From Mansonella perstans (lineage: Eukaryota; Nematoda; Chromadorea; Rhabditida; Onchocercidae): a DNA stretch of 64,000 nucleotides. Position numbers and translations under genes: made by a program. Shown in pieces: positions 44,945 to 64,000 of this stretch. Every line of letters starts with the position of its first letter. Within the stretch, counting starts at the first letter, position 1. The notes under the pieces are model-generated. The model was not told the origin of the DNA. It worked only from the letters and a program-made list of their open reading frames with translations, and ran no database searches. The stretch is taken from assembly GCA_037074765.1 (NCBI GenBank), contig JBAMDO010000579.1, positions 620,001 to 684,000 on the forward strand, read 5' to 3'.

Positions 44945-47900
44945 TTAATTTTTATCAATATCATTCAATCGTGCAATAAGCTGACGTATGCGCCTTCTTT
45001 CTTCATCTGCTTCCGCACCTAAGTTAATTTCATATTCCTCAAGGACCTGAAATTGAAATCATGAAGAACACTTGAAGACATTCCCGGATAAAGGCGATAA
45101 TGACGGTCCATTGATTGAAATATAAGTATATCTAGATAAATTAGAGAAACACTGCACTGATGAGCTTTAAATGTTATTTTCGTGTAATCATCATCTTACA
45201 ACTTCATAGTCCGCTGTAGAAATTATGATTAGCAGTTCAAAGACGTAACAATTAATTATCCGAAATAAAATAAAGGGAATTTTGCAAAATATATGAAAAT
45301 GAGGAATCCTGACTTTAAAAACACTAAACTAGCAGTATCTTATTGAAAGAATTCCTATGAAAAAAACATAAATGCGACTAAATAACAGTGCAGTGAAAAA
45401 GCAATAAACAAACCGGCACAAGATGCCTGCTAAGTTTTCCGTTTCCAGTTCGCATCTGCAACAATTTTACCGCTCGATTACGACAACCAGGCATTGCATT
45501 TGAGCATATATCCGCAAGAATTAAAACGATTCGTTGCAATGTGTACAAACCAGCATCCAACTTATCTAAGTACAATTGTTCAATTTCATCATCAGATAAT
45601 TTGCTGTTTTGTGCCGAATTAGCCTGCTGAACTTCAAATCGGTCCACGCGTTTCCTTAATATATTTTAATCATTCGATATAAATATTAATATACTGTTTC
45701 TTAAATTATCCTCAATTGGATATGATATATTTGTTTTTAATATGTATGGAGATGTAAAAATTCCAAACAGAATAGAAAACAGAAAAAATAATATGCGCCG
45801 TTTAATTCGAACAGAAGTGTTTAAATTCACTACATAACAGAGCTTTTTTTACATGACTCTTTTTAATCAGACATTCTAACTTCAAACGCATAATAATCAC
45901 AATGAAGCTTTTTCCCAGCATAACAAAAACTAATTTTAGAAAAAAATTTACTGATATTTTAAAACGAGTTCAACAGCACGGTCAACTTTTTCATATTCGT
46001 GTTCACTGAATTTCGAAAAAATTCGACTGCGTCCTTCTTCACCACAAGATCTCAACAAAGATGCTAAAACCTGCAAAGTTTGCATTATTTTTTCTGTGTC
46101 AATAAACTGATGATATGCGCCCACAAAAAACAACAATCATTCATTATAATATGGACCACAAAAAGTATAATATTTTACCGAACAAACATGCTCTTCATGT
46201 TCATCTGGTGTTGAATGTTTCTTTTTTTGCTTCGATGGAGTCCTCATAAACAGCGGAAAAATTGTTCGTAAACCTGAAAATTTTTTTTTCAAAAAAAATT
46301 TAAACTTCAGGAAGTACAACTGAACACCGAAAAAAGATTTATAAAATCATGTAATTAGTTCTTTAAACCGTTTTTGGTTTGAAACAGTCAATAACTCAAT
46401 ACAGACCATTTATTACCATTAATAAGTCTTAAACGCTCACCAAGAATATCGATGAATTTGACACAATTGGATTTACCTTCTGCACCATTCGTAGCATAAT
46501 CCAAAACTTTCAGTGCACTTTCACGTGATTGCTTACGTTCCCTAAAAATGTTGCAAGCTTTCAAAAGTTTAGAAAGAGTAAATACATGGGAACAAAACAG
46601 TTTTTGCAAGGAACTTGACGAAAAAACAATAAAAATCATAAAGACCATCACAAATTACTACCTCAGCATAAGATTCATTAACTGAAGGCCTTCACCATCT
46701 AGAAACTTTTGCCTGTTTGGTGAATACATAAGTGCGGCGCATACAGCATTAAACAAGTTCTCCATATGTTCTCGTTCATCTGCACTTCCAGGATCATGAC
46801 GCTTGTAAGTGGCCAAAGCCTAAAGTATATCAAATTGGATTAAAAGAATCCAAATTCATTATAGGCAGAAGAACCAACATCAAAATCCCCTCTTTGAGAG
46901 GTAAGAGGCAATTAATGATCACTCTTTTCGAATTCAAAATATTCTGAAATCATTTGTAATAAAAACCTACACGAAGCAGTAAATCGAAACCGTCAACTTT
47001 TTCCGTCAATCGTTTTCTAGCTAATTCAGTTAACTGCAGAAGCAAGGAAAGCAATTCACTAGCAAACATCTTGTTCGCATCCAAAGCTCCTCGTTGAGTC
47101 GCACGACGAAGAAGCCAGGCAAACAAACCCTGTTCAACACAAATATCAGCAAATGATGGTCGGAAATCAAGCACCTGCAAAAAGAGATGAATTTTGATTC
47201 TATAGCAGCAAGAAGGATTGGTATTGGATGATTCAACTTTCAAAAATTACAGCCTTTAATACACTTATGATATTTCGAAATATACAAACACTGAACGGAT
47301 GTCAGATATTAAATTTCTCTTTTATTAAAGTGCCGAGTCCTTCAGAACCGCTACCTAATTACCATTTTTTACTGCAAATCAACATCCTGAATTATTTTTT
47401 TAGTATCTTCCTTTCTTTAAGCTACATCAATCCTTGGTTCAAAAAAATCCAGCAACCTACATTTTCTACTACTGATAATGCATTATGTATTGCATCAGCT
47501 TCGTCTTTTACAGTTTCATCCAAACGTTCAATGCTTTGCTGTACCAATGTTTCAATTAGCTGATCGGCAACCAATACATCAATTAGTTTTGCTGCGCCAC
47601 TTTCACCCTCATTTAATGTATCAACATCTGTTAATTCCTTCAATAACAAAAAAACTGATGATGATTCCCGGCTTATTTAAAATTTCTTTCCAATTTGAAA
47701 TCTTGCAAAAATTTCTATTCATCAAAAAACGATAAGCGCAGAATTCTTAACTCCAAACAACAAGATTTTTCTCTCTTTTTCTTTTTTCCTTTTCCTCAAA
47801 AAAAAACTTTCTTCCCAAGCCTCATATATCTAATGATTCCAATATCGATTGATTCTGTATCGAATTACACTATAATTTACAATGCTAATTAAAAACCTTA

Positions 47901-48672
47901 TATATTTATACATAAGGTTAAAGAAACCTGTAAAAGATTGATGACAGCAGCAACAATGTCACAGTTTTCATGAGCTAATAACTGCAAAAGAGTAGCTGTT
48001 GCACTAAGATCAACAAGTAATTCGTATAAATCGGGCTGCGTTGCTAAGGCGTGCATCTCCTTAAACAACGACACATAATTCATAAGTAGTAGCAAGAGAA
48101 AAAAAAAAGAAAATGTAGTGAAGAAATAAAAAATAAATGAAAAAATAAAACCTGTATTGCTTCATTTAATTCAACTTCGCTATCCATGAACTTTGCTGGT
48201 TCATCACCGTATTTGATGCGCATCTCTCGATTTTTCAGACATCTTTTCTCCAGCTAAAAAGTTGAAAAATATCGGAATACTAAAAACTAGTAAGATGAAA
48301 ACAATCAAAATCACAAAATTTTTCGAAAAGCATAACTATAATCGAAATTTGACCTGCATTACAATTCGCTTAACAGCCACTTCATCAACAATTACTGCTT
48401 GTGATTCATCTCGCTCCAATGCAGCCAAAATATCTTCTGCTGTGCTTGTTGCTGTAAAAGCATTCGCAGTGTCAATACGAGGTCGCTTCGAATGTACCTT
48501 AAAAAAAGAAGCAATACTGTTAATCAATATACCACTCATTCAAAATATCACAACTAAACATTTTAATTTTAAGGTGGACAGAATAATTCAAACTCCTAAA
48601 ATGTAAAAAAAAGGAAATACTCGTCACCTCAGTTGACGCTCGCAGGATCTCCGTAACATCGATAGACGACAT
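44945..48672 (-). CDS. CTNNBL1: Beta-catenin-like protein 1 (CTNNBL1), spliceosome factor
   Basis: Armadillo-repeat nuclear protein that binds CDC5L and PRP31 in the Prp19-containing spliceosome. Exons in coding order: 48672-48628, 48497-48354, 48253-48152, 48059-47928, 47637-47461, 47174-46971, 46819-46662, 46541-46441, 46273-46179, 46070-45952, 45654-45414, 45046-44945; 539 residues against about 563 in human. Matches run the whole length: SKRPRID nuclear-signal region, MRIKYGDEPAKFMDSE, ELTDVDTLNEGE, ERLDETVKDEADAIHNALSVVEN, EGLQLMNLMLRERKQSRESALKVLDYA, KFIDILGLRTIFPLFMRTP, HEEHVCSVLASLLR and KLDAGLYTLQRI. Arm-type helices fill the centre. The ATG lies 4 bases after an acceptor AG, so it is probably trans-spliced. 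It is convergent with myosin VI and codirectional with TBCD. Confidence 0.96.
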
Positions 48673-48676
48673 CCTG

Positions 48677-48678
48677 CT
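48677..48678 (-). promoter_or_regulatory. Probable trans-splice acceptor for CTNNBL1
   Basis: On the minus strand, ATTTTGTAG ends at 48677, four bases before the ATG at 48672. No upstream coding exon is seen. Confidence 0.55.
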
Positions 48679-49332
48679 ACAAAATATATATCATATATAA
48701 ATATTCATATGCATTTATAAATATAAATTGTATATATACATTTAAATCACATCCCGTGAAGTTAGCACAATTCCCTTTCATTAATCTAAGTGATTAGCAA
48801 CTTTACGCGGAGCATCACTGAATTCTCTTATGCATTCTGAAGCGCATAGATTTCTTCTGAAAATTTACCGCCCGAACAGTTTTTTGACACTGATAATTCA
48901 ATGTAGGCAAATACTTGAAAACATTCGATGTAATAATAATAATGGAGGTAATTGGTTTTCCAATAAAACCGGTACAGTTTTAAAGAAGAAATTGCAAACA
49001 TGTGATTTATTTGACAACATATTAAAACATCGAGATCGAAAGGAAAGCATGAATTTCTAGATATCAATAAATTAACAAAGATCTATGTGACAACTTGTGC
49101 TGGAACTCCTGCTAAAAAATAAGATTTTTTTTTTTTTGACACTGGTAATTCAATGCCCATAATAAAAAGGAATACAGGAATATATGCTGTGAAGGCTATA
49201 ATTAAAAACACGTTAGATGTTTCCACCACATTTAATTTCTTAGCTATGAAATACAAGAACTTAAACGAAAATTGTTTCAAAAGGAAGTTCAAAAAAAGAC
49301 GATTATTATGGTTAGTAAACAAAATTTAAGTC
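48679..49332. other. Intergenic region between CTNNBL1 and TBCD
   Basis: No gene recognised. It holds an AT-alternating stretch around 48684-48740 and two copies of TTTTTTGACACTGRTAATTCAATG (near 48881-48904 and 49133-49156), a dispersed 24-base direct repeat. It must contain the CTNNBL1 promoter and TBCD 3' UTR. Confidence 0.5.
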
Positions 49333-57264
<7,932 letters not shown>

Positions 57265-57265
57265 C

Positions 57266-57267
57266 CT
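57266..57267 (-). promoter_or_regulatory. Probable trans-splice acceptor for TBCD
   Basis: On the minus strand, CATTAATTTCAG is followed by G and then the ATG at 57264. It is a strong acceptor one base from the start, typical of spliced-leader addition. Confidence 0.6.
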
Positions 57268-58596
57268 GAAATTAATGTAATGAAAGGCAGAGTATCCCAA
57301 TAAAGCTTACGCTCCTTTATAAGAAATAATGGTATCGCATTATTTTGTCATTACTTAGTTACATCCTAAATCAGGTATTAATTAATATTACATCTTAATC
57401 AGGTATTTTAATGACATCTAAATTAGTTATTTCCAATCTATCCAGATTTTAACGTTTTATTATTTCCATTTCCTTTTTCTATAATCCTTCACCAGTTCAA
57501 AAATGCAAAAATAATTCCAACTTATCAAAAAAAGCCAAATTCACCAAAACATAGTTCCTAATTACCGAACGAGACATCTGAATCTCATCTCTTCTCCATC
57601 TAACTCACAAACAAAACTTTGACATCTTGTTTGTTCACTTTGACTAGGATTCAATGATTAGACGCACGTCTCACAACTATTACACACAATAATTGAAAAT
57701 TGATGAAGTATTTTTTAGGAGAAAAAAGAAATGAAACTTGAAAATATCTTTCTATTATATTTTGAATATTCAAATTTTAAAATTTAAATGATGTAATGAA
57801 AGTAAACAATGCCGATGAAACACTGCTTTAAAATGCATTAATGTGATTTATCAAATACGTCTAAATAATGAACGTAACGTAATATGGGAATTGCGTGGGA
57901 ATGCCTTTAACTTATTTATGACAGTCTTTTCTCGAATATGTAAATTGATTTGTTTGTCTGTGAAAATTTTTATCGTAATTTTTTAACTAAAATATTCCTA
58001 AATTGAAAAACTAAATTAAACAATTTACATATTAGTTTATGATCATTTATGAATCGATGTATGCTAAGATCTATAAATGATCATTTGATTCACTTTTCTC
58101 ACTTCACTTTATTTTCGTTAAGTATTCTTTAAGAAAGTGATTTGCTGATCATCTCTACAATAATTCATGTTGTTCCGTAGTTGAGGAGCAAAACTCAGTT
58201 TTTTAATCTATTAGCCTTAACAGTAATAATCAATTTATTTATTCAGATTTTATTTAATTCATCAATTTATTTATTATCCAATCAATTTATTTATTATTTA
58301 ATTGATGAATTATTAAATTCAGAATAGGTAAAACTGATACAAATTATGGGAATAATTTAATTTGCAACTTGCACAAATTCATACAGCAATAAAGTTTTGA
58401 AAAATGTAAAAAAAAATTAAATATCACTATACAGTGTTAGAAGAAAATCTAAGAGAGCATACTTATCACGAAAATCACTCTAAATTACGTACGATTATAC
58501 CGTATCTCACATTCTGCTTACGTTTAAAGAAGCACTGTATACCAAAGTAAAAGAAGTTCATATGATTAATCTTATCACAACGTTAACAAACAATCT
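57268..58596. other. Intergenic region between TBCD and LENG1
   Basis: No gene seen. Around 57358-57430 there are three degenerate copies of TTACATCYTAAATCAGGTATT. At 58229-58243, 58261-58275 and 58281-58295 there are three direct copies of ATCAATTTATTTATT, and 58255-58267 pairs with 58300-58312 as a 13-base inverted repeat. Confidence 0.6.
58229..58312. repeat. Direct and inverted AT-rich repeats
   Basis: Three copies of ATCAATTTATTTATT, with TAATTCATCAATT at 58255-58267 complementary to AATTGATGAATTA at 58300-58312. The arms could form a stem around the last two direct copies. It lies about 290 bases beyond the LENG1 stop codon. Confidence 0.7.
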
Positions 58597-59856
58597 CTAT
58601 TTATACTGTAATTTAACGGATTTATTTTGTCGTGCCAATGCTGGATTGAACTGTGAATTATATTTTGCAACATTTCGCTCCTTTTCTTCTTTATTGCTTT
58701 CCGAAAGCGCTAACAAACTGTTTAAACGTTTTCGTTCTTTTGCTTCTCTATCCAGACGTTCCTGTCGTAGCTTTTCTAACTTTTGCTTCTTTGAAATTTC
58801 TTCGAAATCTGATGACTTTTCATCACTTGATGACATTTTCGATGAACTACGATCATGGTGTTTGCTTTTTTTTCTGCGCTCTTTATGACGAGATTTCTTA
58901 TTCTTATATTTCCTTTTATGCTCATCGCGTTTGCTGAGTTTTTTAACAACAATTGGTCGAATTTCCGATTTGTCGAACTTACTTTCTTCCTTTACTGGAG
59001 TTTCCGATTTTATGGACTCAGTTTTCTTTTTTGCTGGAACTTTTTCATACCATGGCTTTTCCTAAAATATCAAAAATATTTTTCTGTAAAGGGAGCAAGA
59101 GGACGGGAGAAATTGTGAAGTAGAGTTCAAACTTCCTTCCCTATGAAGAAACTGTGTCGATTTGAAATTTCAAAAAACGAACCTTCGTCAACTCACTGGA
59201 ACCTTGTCCAAGATATTGTAAGATACCAACTTTCTTTTCATATTCTTCCTGTTCTTTTTTTTTCTCTAGTTCATAATCTCGATTCCCTACACCAAAATTC
59301 TTCCGGTGCTCTGCTTCTAGATCGGCAAAAAAATTGATATGGCCGGAAGAGTTGCTAAACTCTACGTTATTGTCGTCAACTCTACTTTTTTTACTGCTGT
59401 ACATTGTCTCCATTCGTTGTGCATTCTGACGCAGCAGGTTTACCTAAAATGTTCAACTATAACAGTTTATCAATGAAACTATAACATAAAAAAGTGAAAA
59501 AAAAAACATGTGATGAAACTAGACTTGATACTGTTCATTACAGTGGCAAAATTTAAAATTTATAACTTTTAGCTATCCGTATTCGCAGGTATACGACACT
59601 ATCATTTATCTGACTTTCTTTAAAAATGATGATGTTCTTAACAGACGTGGTTTTCCACAAAAGTTCTTAAATCTAAATTTCTATTCGAGCAATTTACTTT
59701 TTTCCGAAAGAAACTAACCTTATATTCTTGCTCTGCAAGCTGAAATCTTTCAGCAATTCTCTTTTCTTCTTCATCAGCCTTCTTCTGATCACGACGAACA
59801 CGTGCAACATTCTCCTTTGTTCGCACATGCCACTTTTTCTTAGGTAATATATTCAT
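58597..59856 (-). CDS. LENG1: LENG1-like protein with CIR N-terminal domain (spliceosome-associated)
   Basis: Small nuclear protein related to leukocyte receptor cluster member 1, a family found with late spliceosomes; its molecular role is poorly defined. Exons in coding order: 59856-59719, 59443-59183, 59061-58597; 287 residues against about 264 in human. The N terminus [20 protein letters not shown] with the following [13 protein letters not shown] is the CIR N-terminal domain signature. Next come [36 protein letters not shown], a Lys/Arg/Ser/His-rich low-complexity segment (probable nuclear signal), a charged helix, and the conserved end block [12 protein letters not shown], 10 residues before the stop. 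The ATG is three bases after a strong acceptor AG. Confidence 0.93.
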
Positions 59857-59859
59857 TTT

Positions 59860-59861
59860 CT
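59860..59861 (-). promoter_or_regulatory. Probable trans-splice acceptor for LENG1
   Basis: On the minus strand, TTTTTTTGTAG is followed by AAA and then the ATG at 59856. It has a strong pyrimidine tract and no upstream exon. Confidence 0.6.
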
Positions 59862-61478
59862 ACAAAAAAAGTTCCAAAATTTGAAAAAACAACGGATCAA
59901 CGTGATTAACTTATCATGCAATTCACGCCATTTACTCTAAAAAGCTAAGCACAATTCGAAGCTGTACCAACAGCAACCGAATCATACCGTAACGACACAA
60001 GTATTCATCTAAAGAAATCCATGTATACCAAATATAGTAAATTAGCGGTTATTCCTTCCTAGATATAACTATACGTTATTCCCCTTACAGCAAGACAGTA
60101 ATTTCTTTTTGTTTATGTTTCGACAACAAAATAAAAACCGCCGAGCAAAAGTAATAAGAATTCATCTGACTTCTAAAATAAATACAACTCCTATATCCGC
60201 TACTCTTGTATCCTATCTGTACAACATATTTCATAACGAAACATCGATTCACAACTCAATGATAGTCTCTTATGTGGTATAATATGTAACATTTATTGAA
60301 ATTTAGAAAAGTGATATTTAAACTGATACTGCAATTTATAAATTATTAAATTCATTTTACACAATCTTTTCATATGAGAGATGTATCACGGAGCACCGAT
60401 ATGTATCAAATTACCAGAAGTTACAATCGGAAAAGTACACATTGTGGACATATCCTCAGATACAAAATACTAATTTAACAAATAAGGCTCCAGTGAACAA
60501 GATATTAATGTACAGCTAAAAGTTTGTTGTAGTATTTTTTTTCGTCTCATTCAGTGCTCTACAACAATAGTTTTTTTCTAAATATCAACAAAAACGTAAA
60601 CAAAATTAATTTAATATACCATACGCTGCAGTTATATATCATCTCATTTGTTAAGATAAGCTTTTAAACTATGGCTCTTCTAAAGCATATTAATCCATCC
60701 GAAAGGCAATATGGAATTAAATAATAATGTTCTAATTTCATAACAGAATGAAGCATGCGTGATATTTTTTTACTGGGTTTCTACTTTGACTTACTAATAT
60801 CATTAAAACTCTTTATCGAAAAAAGTTCAAAAGCTTGCCTTTTAGTACTTTGCCAAAATGAGAATTATTAAGAACAGTAAATAAATTAGAATAAAAAAAA
60901 AAAAACGAAAAATTTTAGAATAAAAACGAAGCAATAAAAGGCTATCACAGAAAGTAATAGTAACAATATGAAATATTAATAAAATCGGGATAGAAAGCAA
61001 AATTGAATGTAATATTTTAGAGATTTATCACTACATTTATCATTTATCACTATTTTAAATTTGAAACAAAAAATACCCATGCTTCAAAAAATTTTAAAAA
61101 AAAAAATTAGAGAAATTTCTTTGTTCCTTAAACAAATAGTTTCAATATTTTGAAGAAAGACATGCTGATAAATAATATCATTACAAAAGTAACAGGAAGC
61201 TTCAAAAGACTGACACATTGCGCTGGACTCACATAACGGTATTAGCACCTACCAAAATAGAGAATCCAAAATCCTAGTTATTTGAAGGAAGACTAGGACT
61301 TCTAAAATACGAAAAATCCTGAAAGGAAATATATTCCGTTTTTAAAAAGTACATATATACAAAATAGTTCTGATTCCAGTTCTGTTGGAATCAGACACAA
61401 CATTACTTCAGAGATTCTAATATTTATTGATTCTCCACAAACAACTATTTATTAATATCAGGGTGAACATGAATTCAG
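59862..61478. other. Intergenic region between LENG1 and RalGAP alpha
   Basis: About 1.6 kb of AT-rich sequence with stops in every frame and no recognised gene. It should contain the LENG1 promoter and the RalGAP alpha 3' UTR. Confidence 0.6.
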
Positions 61479-64000
61479 TTAAAGAGCAAATGTTTGAAAA
61501 ATCGAAAGAGAAGGAGATGGAACATGCAGCTGATATCTAGTTTCTTCGAATACTTTTTCACGATGCTGCAATGGCCGTGCACAGTCTTGCTGGGATAACC
61601 GATATGCTCGAGATGCGTTTACAACAGTATCACGAACTAGGTGTGGTAGCATGCAAATATGGATATGAGCTCCATCAAAAAGCGGTCCAAACTCAAGCGG
61701 CCGCTGTGTTTCGATCCGAACCCGAAATAGATAAGGTGACATTCGATACAGGACGATAAGTACATCACAAAACCGTGTCGCAATAGTATCACGACGATAC
61801 GGGCGATCGTTTTCACTCCATACTATATGTACTTCATCGTTACCCAAATGCTTCAACTTTTGCGTAATATCACCTAAAATTTTTCGGGTCATTTAAAATC
61901 TAAATAGACAAAACTACTACATATAAAACAAGATAACTGCCCACTGATTTTTTTTTTCGCATCTCTTAATGATTGCTTTTCGCTTTTATTTAGAAGAATA
62001 TTGAATTAACCAAAAACAATTTCTTAGAAAATGGATGATTGCTGCTAATCGGCAAACCATTTCGTTCAATCAATTCACTGTTCAATTATGAAAGTCTGGG
62101 CCATCATGCTTTGCTTACAGTTTCTTGTAAATATGATTTGCAGCATTTCGATACTTTGCAGTTTTTATTCTATATTGCATACGCAATTCAATGAAGCTTC
62201 AGATAGAATCCAAGAAAAAAGAATTTTAAATGTCCAAATGAATGAGAAACGAACCATCGAGCATAGTGCTAACATGAAAAATCATTTCCGTATCAGCAGA
62301 TGCATAATACAAAGCAGTTACGCCACTTGGTAAGCCACCACTATACCCATAATGCTGATGACCTATTTGTACTTGCCAGCCCAAGCGTAAGATGAATTCG
62401 TTGAATGCAGCTGAACCATAACTGTTGGAAAGTATTGAGACTTTATCCTAAAAAAGCAGTAATAAGAAACGCTTTCAATTTCAGGATTAAATCAAAAATT
62501 TAATCCATATTTCCGCATGAAGTACAGATTTTTCAAAATAAAATGCAAATTAAAATGATTCGTCGGCAAAATACACTTTGAATTCAATGAAATTTATCTG
62601 CTGAAAATAAAAATAACAAGAAAATTTGGAACAAATCAAACTCACTTCCTGTCCCTTAGCAACATAGATAACAGCCACTTTGTGCACTTCGCGTGAATAA
62701 GTGTGATCCAGATGTCGGATGTCGCGATTGAAACTAGGTGGAATCTGCCGCGCACCCGGGAATAACCGTAAATCGGCGGCGAGAGCACGCCATAACAAAT
62801 GTTTTTCTTCAGTTAATGCCTGCGATGAACATTCAGCTGTTTTTGAACGTGAAGCAGAAATACTTGCTGTTAAGCGTCTATTCTGTTGAATGAAGAAATA
62901 CATTTCGTTACATTCAATTGGATCCGCTTGCAGTGTTTGCGGTAATTGTGGCAACTTCTAGAAAAAATCTGAGTGAATCTTTTGAAAATTGACGCTCTGA
63001 ATCTTTTGAAAATTGAAAAGTAATTTAATATAAAGTAGAGCATGAACTGATAAGTTGATAAAATGCACTTCGAAAGGATCTGCCACTGTTTCTTTAAAGC
63101 TGCTCGTTTCTAATGTCAGTTTCTTCGGTCGTAAGGATAATTCCCGTAGCCAATTATTTACGCAATTCATTCGACGCCTAACTGTGCGTTCCTGTGTAAA
63201 AGACCAGCAATGTTTTCCAACTGGTGTTCGACTTGTCACACACACGCCATTATCCATATTAACACTGAAGCAATAAGATATAAAATTTCATTGGCATAAA
63301 TTAAATTTGAAATTCCCATATATATTGTTGCTCTCCACAAACTATGCCTTAATCATAATCAATTTTCAAGGTCGTTACATTAATTATGATAAATTCGCAT
63401 TAGGAACAGATAACTTAAGAACAGGAGTCCAAATTCTTGTTCTCTGGTGTTGGTATTAACTAGTCATACTGCCATCACAAAATTTCCCACACAAAAATTA
63501 GAAAATACTAAAAAACATCGTACAATGATTTTACGCTGATCGCGAAAAAAAAAAAAAAAAAACCTTAAAATGGCTCTCCCTTGGTCAAAAAATACACTTC
63601 CTGCTGTCAACGCATTATGCTGAGAATTTCCGGCAGTATTTTCCACTGAATTACAACGAGCTAAGGTGAATGACGGTAATGGAAATTGCCGATAGTAAGT
63701 AAGCAAAAATCCTTCCAAACAAAGCCTTCTGCCATTCAGCACTCGCTCCAATAACGATCGCCTAAGCTGACAATCTATTAAGGTGGCTGATACACCTTGC
63801 CATAGTATCTCACCAGCTAAGTAGTCTTCTTTCACCTCAAAATAAATGTAAAGATTAATTTTCGGTTTGAAATGCACTGATGTGTTTAATAATGGAATAA
63901 AATGAAATAAAACAATCAAAATTAAAAGCTTGTGAAATTAAGTCCAATCTACACTTACCGGACAAAGCAATGAGGTATACATATACTTCGTTTTTATGCA
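61479..64000 (-). CDS. RALGAPA1: Ral GTPase-activating protein subunit alpha, C-terminal part (gene runs off the window)
   Basis: Catalytic subunit of RalGAP, which switches off RalA/RalB and so affects exocyst-dependent traffic and TOR signalling. Exons in coding order: a partial one from beyond 64000 to 63959, then 63835-63564, 63264-63069, 62957-62646, 62447-62255, 61873-61479; frame holds throughout. The last three exons form the RapGAP domain: REVHKVAVIYVAKGQED, ILSNSYGSAAFNEF, LGWQVQIGHQHYGYSGGL, then LKHLGNDEVHIVW, which carries the asparagine-thumb GND, and RFCDVLIVLYRM, FGPLFDGAHI and VNASRAYRLS. The LKHLGNDEVHIVW form and the NASRA end point to RalGAP alpha rather than tuberin or Rap1GAP. 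Only about 440 residues are inside the window; the full protein is usually near 2,000. Which of the vertebrate paralogues it equals cannot be said. Confidence 0.92.

Noticed and set aside
57567..57578. Upstream TBCD start exon encoding MSRS on the minus strand
   Set aside because: Joining its donor to the exon at 57265 puts the next exon out of frame and into a stop. The ATG at 57264 beside a strong acceptor is better.
61479..64000. Tuberin (TSC2) or Rap1GAP identity
   Set aside because: The RapGAP blocks and C-terminal NASRA end match the RalGAP alpha pattern more closely than either alternative.

Overview
This is eukaryotic nuclear DNA from a nematode, most likely a spirurid or filarial worm. 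Eight protein-coding genes can be recognised. All are AT-rich, with many small exons and introns of about 100 to 450 bases. Several start codons sit 1 to 16 bases downstream of a splice-acceptor-like AG with no matching donor, the signature of spliced-leader trans-splicing. Species cannot be fixed from this window. Exon models were built by hand from splice sites, reading-frame continuity and similarity to remembered protein families; every junction listed keeps frame.

Layout. 1-3392: gene-free, with short tandem repeats just before the first gene. Plus strand: TRAP-alpha of the ER translocon (3393-5218), COG3 of the Golgi tethering complex (6081-10917), a divergent cyclin E (13561-18006), a ZNF608/ZNF609/Scribbler-like zinc-finger regulator (20163-28978) and myosin VI (33865-44366). 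Minus strand: CTNNBL1 of the spliceosome (44945-48672, convergent with myosin VI), tubulin cofactor D (49333-57264), LENG1, a spliceosome-associated CIR N-terminal protein (58597-59856), and the 3' end of the RalGAP alpha subunit (61479 to beyond 64000). The largest gene-free stretches are 28979-33862, 10918-13550 and 18007-20162. They hold homopolymer tracts and small tandem repeats, and I recognise no mobile element in them.

How the genes relate. These are conserved housekeeping and regulatory genes, not one pathway. There are loose themes: secretion and membrane traffic (TRAP-alpha, COG3, myosin VI, RalGAP alpha) and pre-mRNA splicing (CTNNBL1, LENG1). From memory, the C. elegans counterparts of TRAP-alpha and COG3 are near neighbours on chromosome I, so part of the order may be old synteny.

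Most unusual: three introns that appear to need GC rather than GT donors; a cyclin E whose substrate-docking patch is rewritten and which carries an unrecognised C-terminal module; a myosin VI whose WWY cargo motif reads MWY; a stop-free, frame-preserving intron in TBCD; and a five-copy 19-base repeat ending 19 bases before the TRAP-alpha start codon. I found no evidence for a wholly new system.
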